A DNA stretch of 36,430 nucleotides from Elusimicrobiota bacterium. GTDB taxonomy: Bacteria; Elusimicrobiota; Elusimicrobia; UBA1565; UBA9628. The translations under genes and the position numbers were made by a program. Shown here one piece after another: positions 24,058 to 30,231 of this stretch (position 1 is the first letter of the stretch; each line of letters begins with the position of its first letter). The notes beneath the pieces were generated by a model, which was not told the origin of the DNA, searched no databases, and was given only the letters and a program-made list of their open reading frames with translations. The stretch is taken from positions 1 through 36,430 of the forward strand of contig DAHVWT010000013.1 of assembly GCA_027327915.1 (NCBI GenBank), given 5' to 3'.

Positions 24058-25680
24058 TCATTTGCGCACGGAGTCCATGAACTGCCGGACTTCCTTGTTG
24101 TTGGGGTCCAGCTCCAGCACCTTCTTCCAGACCGCCATGGCCTTCTCCTTGTCGTTCATCATATAGAAAGCGCTCCCCATCATCTCGAGGGCCGTCACGT
24201 TGTTGGGCTCGATGTCCAGGATGTCCTGGGCGCGGCGCACGGCGAGGCTGTACTGACCCTGGTAGACCGCCTGGCGGGTGTCGTAAACCTTCTGATCCAC
24301 CCATGTGAAGATCCCGGGGCCCTCGACGCGGCGCGTGATCTCGACGCCGGCCTCCTTCTCGACCATATTGAGCAGGCCCAGCAGCTTCTCGTCCTTGGGG
24401 TTCTTGTTGTAGGCATAACGCAGGTCGTTGATCGCGGCGTGGATGTCGACGCCCTGGACGTAGGCGATGGCGCCCTTGCGGGTGAAGAGCTGGTATTCCT
24501 GGCTTCCCATCGCCTGGGGGACGTAGTCGGTCACCGCCATGAGGCGGGCGAGCAGAAGCTTCGCCTTCTGGTTTGTCGGGTCGGCCTGAAGCGCCTGGCG
24601 GAATTTCTGGCCCGCGAGCGCGAAGTCGCCGCGGTTGAACGCGTCGAAGCCCTGGCGCAGGAAGTTCTGGACCAAGCCGCGCGTCTGCGAGCGGGTCGAC
24701 TCGCCGAAACGGAAGGTGAGAGAGACCCGCGTGCTGGCGCCCAGGCTGCTCTGAAGGCCCTCCGCGAAATCGAGCATGAGGCCCGAGAATTTGAATCCGA
24801 ACCCGAAATCCGTCTCCTGGATGCTGGGGAGCCCCATGAGGCCGAAGCGCGCCGCGAACCATTTCGCGACCCAATACTCGCCGCCGAAGCGGATGTCGTT
24901 GCCGCCGGTAAGATTCTCATTGAGATCGGCGGCCACGGTGAGCCTGTTGTGAAACAGATTCACCGCGTTGCCGAGGTTGATGATGGGAGGAAGATGGTCG
25001 GACGTGCCCCCGGTGGCCTCCTCGAAAACGTTCTGGAAATCGAGGCCGAGGTTGTAGAATCCGAAGCGGCGCATCATGCCGAGGTCCACCGTCTCGAAAT
25101 GGCTGACGGAACCGTCAAGGCTGTTGGAAAGATAGTCGAGCGTCGCGCCGAAATTCGTCTTGTCGGTGACGGCTTTGCCCCAGGAGAGCGCCATGGCCTG
25201 CTGCGTGTTGGAGAAGCTGCCGCCGCTCGTGATCGAGGTGGCGGTCCCGTTCGCGTCGAAGACGGCGTTGACGGCCTCGAAGCCGGACGCGGAGAGCTGG
25301 GCCACGTCCACGCCGAAGGTGCCGGAGTTCTTCGTCGGCTGGGCGTAGCCCAAGTAGAGCAAGCTTGCCCCCTCGTAGAGGGAGGCGTCCATGGCGGTGG
25401 CTTCCTTGCGCTGGAGCTGCGCCAAGCCCGAGGGGTTCCAGAAAGCGGCCGATGCGTCGTCCGAGACCGCGGTGAAGGCGCCGCCCATGGCCAGGGCCCG
25501 GGCCCCGACCCCGAAATTGAGAAAAGCCCCGGGCTGGCCGCCGTACTGGGCGAGGGCGGTAGCCGGTGACGCGAGACGCGCGAGTATAAAATAAACAACC
25601 GCCACGGCGACGCGCCACGCCGCCGCGGCCGGCCGACTACGACGCCTAGGGACAAAGCCCCAAGGTGCTCTTTGGGCCAT
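24058..25680 (-). CDS. PorV/UPF0164-type outer-membrane beta-barrel with C-terminal TPRs
   Basis: The 540-residue product has an Arg-rich start and hydrophobic signal ending ATALAQ (about residue 45). A PorV/UPF0164 barrel (about 46-335) follows, recognised by GVGARALAMGGAFTAVSDDA and FWNPSGLAQLQ, then alternating amphipathic strands (LGASTRVSLTFRFGE). TPR-like helices (about 340-540; GQYSLAVRRAQDILDIEPNN, WKKVLELDPNN) end the chain. PorV proteins act in type IX secretion in Bacteroidetes, but this family is wider than that system; none of the other T9SS genes are here. The ATG at 25680 lies eight bases past the riboswitch. A GTG at 25605 is an alternative start if the hairpin at 25657-25677 acts as a switch. 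It could be the outer-membrane partner of the motor encoded next. Confidence 0.85.
   Translation of the reverse strand: MAQRAPWGFVPRRRSRPAAAAWRVAVAVVYFILARLASPATALAQYGGQPGAFLNFGVGARALAMGGAFTAVSDDASAAFWNPSGLAQLQRKEATAMDASLYEGASLLYLGYAQPTKNSGTFGVDVAQLSASGFEAVNAVFDANGTATSITSGGSFSNTQQAMALSWGKAVTDKTNFGATLDYLSNSLDGSVSHFETVDLGMMRRFGFYNLGLDFQNVFEEATGGTSDHLPPIINLGNAVNLFHNRLTVAADLNENLTGGNDIRFGGEYWVAKWFAARFGLMGLPSIQETDFGFGFKFSGLMLDFAEGLQSSLGASTRVSLTFRFGESTRSQTRGLVQNFLRQGFDAFNRGDFALAGQKFRQALQADPTNQKAKLLLARLMAVTDYVPQAMGSQEYQLFTRKGAIAYVQGVDIHAAINDLRYAYNKNPKDEKLLGLLNMVEKEAGVEITRRVEGPGIFTWVDQKVYDTRQAVYQGQYSLAVRRAQDILDIEPNNVTALEMMGSAFYMMNDKEKAMAVWKKVLELDPNNKEVRQFMDSVRK
25657..25677 (-). terminator. Possible riboswitch expression-platform hairpin
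   Basis: Just after the aptamer the RNA reads GCCCAAAG (25677-25670), loop AGCAC, CTTGGGGC (25664-25657), pairing 7 of 8 positions, followed by UUUGU. The U-run is short and the hairpin lies within the first codons if ATG 25680 is the start, so a terminator role is only tentative. Confidence 0.35.
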
Positions 25681-25685
25681 TCAGT

Positions 25686-25755
25686 TCGGCAACCTGACGC
25701 TCCCTTGCGGGAGTCATGGCTTTGCGCCTCCGCCTTACGGCGGATTTGCCTTTAT
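25686..25755 (-). ncRNA. c-di-GMP-I (GEMM-I) riboswitch aptamer
   Basis: Read on the minus strand: the joining segment AUAAAGGCAAA (25755-25745), where GGCAA (25750-25746) pairs with UUGCC (25692-25688) as P1. Stem UCCGCC-GUAA-GGCGGA (25744-25729) has a GNRA tetraloop. The hallmark GCAAAGCCA runs 25725-25717. The second arm is UGAC-UCCC-GCAA-GGGA-GC-GUCA (25716-25695). These are the conserved elements of the GEMM-I aptamer: ligand-stacking A in GCAAAGCC, GNRA loop and closing GGUUGCCGA. The base at the Vc2 G20 position is G, which favours c-di-GMP over the A20 variant selecting cGAMP. It lies in the leader of the PorV-TPR gene, downstream of a strong promoter. The leader upstream of the aptamer (about 25756-25838) is G-rich with no second aptamer that I can see. 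Confidence 0.88.
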
Positions 25756-25844
25756 CGCCTGCCTGGGAGACCGTCCCTGCGGCTACGCCCCGGGGGCCAA
25801 CCCCGTCCCCCCAATAGCCCTCCTCCTGGCAGGAAACGGCTGGA

Positions 25845-25872
25845 AGTATAACAGGAATTGCTCGATTGTCAA
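25845..25872 (-). promoter_or_regulatory. Strong sigma70-type promoter of the riboswitch/PorV transcript
   Basis: On the minus strand TTGACA (25872-25867), 16-base spacer, TATACT (25850-25845). The start near 25838 gives a leader of about 158 bases containing the GEMM-I aptamer. It is the best match to a consensus promoter in the window, and the surrounding 75 bases are unusually AT-rich. Confidence 0.8.
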
Positions 25873-25935
25873 TACCTCTTGTAATTTGCAATTCTATATG
25901 ATGATGGTTGCAATTGCCGTTGCGATCCCTTTTGC

Positions 25936-26007
25936 GGCGAGGTAGCTCAGTGGTAGAGCACCGGTCTGAAAAACCGGGTGTCGTCGGTTCGATCCCGACC
26001 CTCGCCA
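25936..26007 (+). tRNA. tRNA-Phe (anticodon GAA)
   Basis: A full cloverleaf is visible: acceptor GGCGAGG/CCTCGCC, D arm GCTC-AGTGGTA-GAGC, anticodon stem CCGGT/ACCGG with loop CTGAAAA (anticodon GAA, Phe), five-base variable loop, and T arm GTCGG-TTCGATC-CCGAC. The discriminator base is A and the CCA tail is not encoded. It is convergent with the yciH-like gene and divergent from the riboswitch promoter. Confidence 0.97.
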
Positions 26008-26010
26008 CAC

Positions 26011-26022
26011 TTCCCGCGGGAA
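26011..26022. other. 12-bp perfect palindrome between tRNA-Phe and yciH
   Basis: TTCCCGCGGGAA fills the gap between the convergent tRNA and yciH-like gene. It may help end transcription from either side, but there is no loop or U-run, so it is not a standard terminator. Confidence 0.4.
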
Positions 26023-26313
26023 TTACGCGCCGACGCGCTTGATCTTGTAGCCTTCTCGCGAGAGCTCGGCTTCGATAAAGTCGCGGTGGTCGCCCTGAAT
26101 TTCAAGAGTCCCGTCCTTGATCGCGCCGCCGCAGCCCAGGCGCCTCTTGAAGCGGCTGAGGAGATGCTCCTTGAGCCTGGGATGAAGAACAAGCCGCTCA
26201 ATGCGCGTCACGCCGCTGCCCTTGCCTTGGCGCTGAAACGAAAGCCGCAGAGGCTCGGGCTGGCGGCTCTTAACCCGGTCGGGGTCCGTGGAATAAATAG
26301 GGCCTTCGTCCAC
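26023..26313 (-). CDS. yciH: SUI1/YciH-type translation initiation factor homologue
   Basis: The 96-residue product matches the eIF1/SUI1 fold of bacterial YciH: VTRIERLVLHP, then RFKRRLGCGGAIKDGTLEIQ and GDHRDFIEAELSREGYKIKRVGA. YciH binds the 30S subunit and affects initiation fidelity, acting on poorly initiated mRNAs and leaderless transcripts in E. coli. The GTG at 26311-26313 is chosen because TATAAT (26324-26319) ends five bases before it, so its own mRNA would be leaderless. Length is typical (about 105). It is monocistronic, between tRNA-Phe and a GNAT gene. In a genome with several leaderless-looking genes this factor may matter more than usual (inference). Confidence 0.93.
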   Translation of the reverse strand: MDEGPIYSTDPDRVKSRQPEPLRLSFQRQGKGSGVTRIERLVLHPRLKEHLLSRFKRRLGCGGAIKDGTLEIQGDHRDFIEAELSREGYKIKRVGA

Positions 26314-26318
26314 GCCGT

Positions 26319-26324
26319 ATTATA
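26319..26324 (-). promoter_or_regulatory. -10 box giving a leaderless yciH transcript
   Basis: TATAAT on the minus strand with five bases (ACGGC) before the GTG start. No clear -35 is visible. Confidence 0.55.
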
Positions 26325-26365
26325 CCTGTCCCGGACTTAGGCGCTCCCGCATTTCTGGGCGGCAA

Positions 26366-26394
26366 TTGCGGTTTGAACGGGCGAGAGTTAGAAT
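26366..26394 (+). promoter_or_regulatory. Possible promoter of the GNAT gene
   Basis: TTGCGG (26366-26371), 17-base spacer, TAGAAT (26389-26394) on the plus strand, with a predicted start near 26401, about 13 bases before the chosen ATG at 26414. Both hexamers deviate from consensus. Confidence 0.4.
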
Positions 26395-26413
26395 GTCGGC
26401 ATGCGTACTCCTC

Positions 26414-26974
26414 ATGTCTCAATCTGAACTCATCTCCAAGGCTCCGGTGATCGAAACGGAGCGGATCTTGTTGCGCGGCCATCGTGTGAGCGATTTTTTG
26501 GAATGCGCGAAAATGTGGGCCGACGACGCCGTGACGCGGCACATAACGGGCAGGCCGTCCTCGTCACAACAGACTTGGTCCAGAATCCTCGGCTATGCAG
26601 GGCACTGGAGCCTCATGGGCTACGGCTACTGGGCGATTGAGGAGAAAAAATCAAAGGCTTATATCGGCGAGCTCGGCTTCGCCGACTTTAAGCGCGAGAT
26701 AGACCCAGCAATCCAAGGAACACCTGAAATGGGCTGGGCGCTCAAGCCCTCGGCGCAAGGCCTGGGCTATGCGAAGGAAGCAATCCAGACGGCGCTGGCA
26801 TGGGCCGATGCCAATTTAAAATGCGATAGGACGGCTTGCATCATTAATCCGGATAATCTGCGCTCGATCGCCTTGGCCGAGAAGTTTGGTTTCCGCTGGT
26901 TCCGAGACACCCGGTACATGGACGCAGCTGTGAAGTTGTACTTTAGAATCCGCGCCCTCCCCTGCGGTGATTGA
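26414..26974 (+). CDS. GNAT acetyltransferase (RimJ/RimL-like)
   Basis: The 186-residue product has the layout of RimJ/RimL-type GNAT enzymes, which transfer acetyl from acetyl-CoA to an amine. It begins APVIETERILLRGHRVSDF; the acetyl-CoA loop is in PSAQGLGYAKEAIQTALAWA (motif A, Q/R-x-x-G-x-G/A type), and the last motif is CIINPDNLRSIALAEKFGF, where N-x-x-S-x-x-x-x-E-K-x-G-F is classic. The ATG at 26414 begins the conserved part; upstream TTG and ATG codons at 26366 and 26393 would add residues with no family match. The substrate is unknown: it may be a ribosomal protein N-terminus, an antibiotic or a small amine. Confidence 0.9.
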   Translation: MSQSELISKAPVIETERILLRGHRVSDFLECAKMWADDAVTRHITGRPSSSQQTWSRILGYAGHWSLMGYGYWAIEEKKSKAYIGELGFADFKREIDPAIQGTPEMGWALKPSAQGLGYAKEAIQTALAWADANLKCDRTACIINPDNLRSIALAEKFGFRWFRDTRYMDAAVKLYFRIRALPCGD

Positions 26975-26992
26975 CCTTTCCGCGGGCGCGGG

Positions 26993-27030
26993 CCAAAGAA
27001 AAACCCCCGTCCACTTTGAATGGACGGGGG
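26993..27030 (-). terminator. Rho-independent terminator of the subtilase gene
   Basis: CCCCCGTCCA (27004-27013) and TGGACGGGGG (27021-27030) form a perfect 10-bp stem with a 7-base loop. On the minus strand it is followed by TTTTTCTTTGG (27003-26993). It lies 40 bases after the subtilase stop and points away from that gene. It is the only textbook terminator in the window. Confidence 0.9.
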
Positions 27031-27070
27031 TCCCCCTTGACTGGGCCCCGGCCTCACCGAGGCGACGGGA

Positions 27071-28420
27071 TCAGCGGAGGAGCTTCTTGGCGTCGATCAT
27101 GCCGAAGCCCTGCTGATCCTTGGTCAAACCCTTGAGCGGCGTCGCCGCGGCCTGAAGCCTGGAGAGAACCTGGTCGAAGCCGCGCGCCCCCTCGCTCACG
27201 GCCAGGGCCGCGAGGGCCGCCACGTGCGGGGAGGCCATCGAGGTTCCGGAGGCCATGGCATAGCCGCCGTTCATCCAGGTCGAGACGATCTTGTCTCCGG
27301 GGGCGATGAAGCGCACCTGGGGTCCGCGGCTTGAAAAGCTCGTCACTTGGTCGTTGATGTCGGAAGCGCCCACCGCGATCACCTCGGGATAGGCCGCGGG
27401 ATAGCCGACGGCCTTGCCCGAGTTGCCGGAGGCGGCGATCGGCACCACTCCGTGAGCCTGGGCGTACTTCACGGCCCGTTCCTCGGAGACGGCGGGAGTG
27501 TCCGAGCCCAGGCTCATGTTCATCACTTGAGCCTTATGATCCGCGCACCACATGATCCCGCGGACGATGTCGCTCAAGCGGCCCTCGCCCTGGGCATTCA
27601 TGACCTTGACGGCATAGATGCTCACTTGCGGAGCGACTCCGACCACCAGCGTGGCCTTGCCCTGCACCGTCGCGGCATAGCGGCCGATGGCCGCGATGGT
27701 CCCGGCCACGTGCGTTCCGTGGCCGTTGTCGTCGGCATAATCGTTGTTTCCCGCGATGATATTGACCCCACCCGCGACGACTCCGGCGAGGTCGGCATGA
27801 TTGGGATCGACCCCGGTGTCGACGACACAGACCTTGACACCCGCCCCTTTCGTCGCCGGCCAAGCGGCCGGGGCGTCGACGCGCGCGACCCCCCACGGAA
27901 GCTGGGGCTTGACATTCGCGCCCGGCGCGGGCTTCGGAGACGGCTTCTTCCCATTGGAATCAGCAGGCGCCGATCGCATCAGCTGGCTGGATAACGGGGG
28001 GATGCCCAGATCACCCATGGAAGCTCCGTCGAGAAACGGCGTCTTCTGAAAGGAAACGCCGTGGAGCCAATTAGTCCAAAAATCCTCCTCGACCTGGACG
28101 TCCTGGGAGTCGAACCCTTCCTGGCCCGCGATCTTCGCCGAGACTCCTTGGATATCGACCGGAGAGGAATCCTCCGTATCGGGGACCTCGACAACCTGGG
28201 CCATGAACTCGCCGCCTCCCTCGGAATCGGCGATGTTGAAGAGCCGGCTCGCGCGCAGACGCTCGATCACCCGGTCCCTCAGGGACTTGGCGGCCGTTCC
28301 ATGACGGTAGCTGATGATCAAGCGCCTCGCGTGCGCCGAAGGCGCCGCCAGCGCGAGAACAGCGAAAATCCCCAAGATCGTCTTGAAGGCCTCCAGGCCG
28401 CTTCTTTTGTCTTTGTTCAT
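27071..28420 (-). CDS. Secreted subtilisin-like serine protease (S8)
   Basis: The 449-residue product has a signal peptide (1-30, ending PSAHA), an N-terminal region (31-155) that may act as propeptide, and an S8 catalytic domain. The triad is visible: Asp in CVVDTGVDPNHADL, His in NGHGTHVAGTIAAIG, Ser in GTSMASPHVAALAAL, with oxyanion Asn in AASGNSG. The ATG at 28420 is chosen over the upstream GTG/ATG codons because it starts the signal peptide; AGGAGG (28440-28435) lies 14 bases upstream. It should be an exported general or processing protease. The gene is monocistronic, followed by a strong terminator. It could process exported clients together with the C1A protease at the start of the window, but no link is shown. 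Confidence 0.95.
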   Translation of the reverse strand: MNKDKRSGLEAFKTILGIFAVLALAAPSAHARRLIISYRHGTAAKSLRDRVIERLRASRLFNIADSEGGGEFMAQVVEVPDTEDSSPVDIQGVSAKIAGQEGFDSQDVQVEEDFWTNWLHGVSFQKTPFLDGASMGDLGIPPLSSQLMRSAPADSNGKKPSPKPAPGANVKPQLPWGVARVDAPAAWPATKGAGVKVCVVDTGVDPNHADLAGVVAGGVNIIAGNNDYADDNGHGTHVAGTIAAIGRYAATVQGKATLVVGVAPQVSIYAVKVMNAQGEGRLSDIVRGIMWCADHKAQVMNMSLGSDTPAVSEERAVKYAQAHGVVPIAASGNSGKAVGYPAAYPEVIAVGASDINDQVTSFSSRGPQVRFIAPGDKIVSTWMNGGYAMASGTSMASPHVAALAALAVSEGARGFDQVLSRLQAAATPLKGLTKDQQGFGMIDAKKLLR

Positions 28421-28617
28421 GACCAGCTTTCCAGCCTCCTTTAAGTTGCTCCGGTGATCCCGTCCGCGCGTCGCCGCGCCCTGCAACGTTGCGTATTGTA
28501 CTTGGTCACGCCTTCGCGGGCTAGGAGCCTAGGACCCAACCGTCCGGGGACCGAAAGGCCTACGGCGCGTGGCAAACCTGCCCCATTTTTGGGATACTTA
28601 AAAGAAGTTTGAGCCCC
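28421..28617. promoter_or_regulatory. Divergent control region between subtilase and histidine kinase
   Basis: For the subtilase, TACAAT on the minus strand (28500-28495) predicts a leader of about 68 bases. Directly below it is the perfect palindrome GCAACGTTGC (28482-28491), a candidate operator at the transcript start. For the kinase, GATACT (28593-28598) lies 19 bases before the ATG. A second inverted repeat CTAGG-AG-CCTAG sits at about 28520-28531. No riboswitch motif is seen. Confidence 0.4.
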
Positions 28618-30231
28618 ATGAGCCAACCTAAGACCGCGGACACCCTCGAACTCCTCGTCGAGGCGGGCCGGCTCCTCAGCTCCAAGCTCGAGGTCGGAGA
28701 CGTTCTCAAGGAGGTCCTGCAGCTTGCGACGCGTCTCGTTTCCGCCAAAACGGCCTCCCTCCTCTTGTATGACGAGAACAACCGCGAACTCTATTTCGAC
28801 GTGGCGCTGGGCTTGGCGCCAGAGCTCCTCAGCCTGCGGTTCAAGATCGGGGAAGGCATCGCGGGCGTCGTCGCCCTCGGCCGGAAGCCCTTTGTCGTCG
28901 ACGACGTCAGCCAGACAACGCTTTGGAATCCCCGCGTCGATCATCAATCCGGCTTCAAGACGCGCTCGATGCTCGCCGTTCCCATGCTCTTCAAGGACAG
29001 GCTGGTAGGCGTGCTCGAGGCCATCAATAAAATAGAGGGGGCTTTCAGCCCCTCCGACGTCGCCGTCCTCGAGTCGCTTGCGATGCAGGCGGCGATCGCG
29101 ATCGAGAACGCGCGTCTTTTCGTCCGGCTCCGGGAGGAAAAATCGAAGCTCGACAGCATCTTTAAGGAAATGGCCGACGGGGCAGTCCTGGCCGATCAAA
29201 AGGGCCGCGTCCTCCTCGCCAACCCCGCGGCCGTCCGCCTCACGCAGGGCTCGGCCTCCCCCTTCGAAACCCTGGATCAGGTCTTCGACGGCTTCGAGGC
29301 GACCCCGCCTCTTCGCGGGCTGGCGGACTCCTCCACGCCGCACGCGCTCGACTTCATCGCCGAGCGCCGCCATTCCAAGAATCTCGTCCTGGCTGGCAAG
29401 GCCCTGCGCGTCGACTTGGCCGCGAAGCGCGCAACGAGCGACGGCCATGTCGAGACCGCCCGTCTTCTCATTTTCAGGGACGAAACCGAAAAGGCACGGG
29501 AAGACACTCTCAAGCGCACCTTCCTCTCCCTCATCTCCCACAAGCTCAAGACCCCGCTGACCTCCATCCTAGGCTACGCCGAGATTCTCTCGGATGAAGG
29601 GGCCGCGGCCCGCGCCGACGATCCGGAGACAAGAGCGCGCCTGCGGCAAAAAGCGGCCTCCGCGATCGTCTCCCAGTCTAAATACCTGTCCTCGCTCGTC
29701 GACCGCCTTCTCCTTTACGTCAGCCTCGAGGACCCCCTCCGCCCCTCGGAAATGGAGATATTTTCTCTCGAGGAAGCCGCTCGCCAGGCCCTCCAAGGCC
29801 TCGCCGAATGGCTCAAGGCCAAGAATGTCCAGATCGTGGAGGACATGGCGGGACAAAGTCCCGTCCTCGGCAATAGGAACTTCCTGCGCGTCGCCGTCAA
29901 GAACTTGGTCGAGAACGCGGTTAAATTCAACACTCATTCCATGAAGAAAGTTCTCCTGCGCCTGAGCCGGGAGGACGGCTTTGTCCTCCTCTCGGTGCAG
30001 GATAACGGCCCCGGCATCCCGCCGGAGGAGCAGGAACGCATCTTCAGCCGTTTCTATCAAGTGGAGCCTTCCTTCACCGGCCAAACGGAAGGTTGGGGAC
30101 TCGGCCTGCCGCTCGCCCAGAGAGTCGCACGCTGGCACGGCGGCCGACTGAGCCTCAACTCGAGGCTGGGCGCGGGAACAACGGTGACCCTGGCTCTCCC
30201 CCTGGCCGACACCCCCGGCAATGCCCGCTGA
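28618..30231 (+). CDS. Sensor histidine kinase, GAF-PAS-HisKA-HATPase
   Basis: The 537-residue cytoplasmic kinase starts with a GAF domain (about 10-165; SAKTASLLLYDE, FKIGEGIAGVVA, RSMLAVPM). A PAS-like part (about 175-285; LDSIFKEMADGAVLADQKGR) follows, then the dimerisation domain with phospho-acceptor His in FLSLISHKLKTPLTSILGY. The ATPase domain has the N box NLVENAVKFN, G1 DNGPGIP, F box FSRFYQ and G2 GWGLGLPLA. No membrane segment or receiver is present, and no response regulator adjoins, so it is an orphan kinase in this window. ATG 28618 is preferred to the TTG at 28609. It overlaps tldD by 11 bases and so is likely co-transcribed with it. Confidence 0.93.
   Translation: MSQPKTADTLELLVEAGRLLSSKLEVGDVLKEVLQLATRLVSAKTASLLLYDENNRELYFDVALGLAPELLSLRFKIGEGIAGVVALGRKPFVVDDVSQTTLWNPRVDHQSGFKTRSMLAVPMLFKDRLVGVLEAINKIEGAFSPSDVAVLESLAMQAAIAIENARLFVRLREEKSKLDSIFKEMADGAVLADQKGRVLLANPAAVRLTQGSASPFETLDQVFDGFEATPPLRGLADSSTPHALDFIAERRHSKNLVLAGKALRVDLAAKRATSDGHVETARLLIFRDETEKAREDTLKRTFLSLISHKLKTPLTSILGYAEILSDEGAAARADDPETRARLRQKAASAIVSQSKYLSSLVDRLLLYVSLEDPLRPSEMEIFSLEEAARQALQGLAEWLKAKNVQIVEDMAGQSPVLGNRNFLRVAVKNLVENAVKFNTHSMKKVLLRLSREDGFVLLSVQDNGPGIPPEEQERIFSRFYQVEPSFTGQTEGWGLGLPLAQRVARWHGGRLSLNSRLGAGTTVTLALPLADTPGNAR

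Noticed and set aside
24058-25680. Type IX secretion system from the PorV-like protein
   Set aside because: No PorK, L, M, N, Sov or CTD proteins are present; the PorV/UPF0164 family is wider than T9SS.
25686-25755. cGAMP (GEMM-Ib) rather than c-di-GMP specificity
   Set aside because: The base at the Vc2 G20 position is G, not A; GEMM-Ib aptamers selecting cGAMP carry A there. Ligand still needs a binding test.
25646-26008. 120-codon minus-strand frame over tRNA-Phe and the riboswitch
   Set aside because: It lies on the complement of the tRNA and across the promoter and aptamer, and its sequence (VGIEPTTPGFSD...) is the usual false frame from tRNA complement.
27004-27030. Terminator for the plus-strand GNAT gene
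   Set aside because: The T-run follows the hairpin only on the minus strand; on the plus strand it is followed by TCCCCC.
28441-29541. 366-codon minus-strand frame opposite the histidine kinase
   Set aside because: Antisense to GAF and PAS domains that are clearly coding on the plus strand; no motif of its own.
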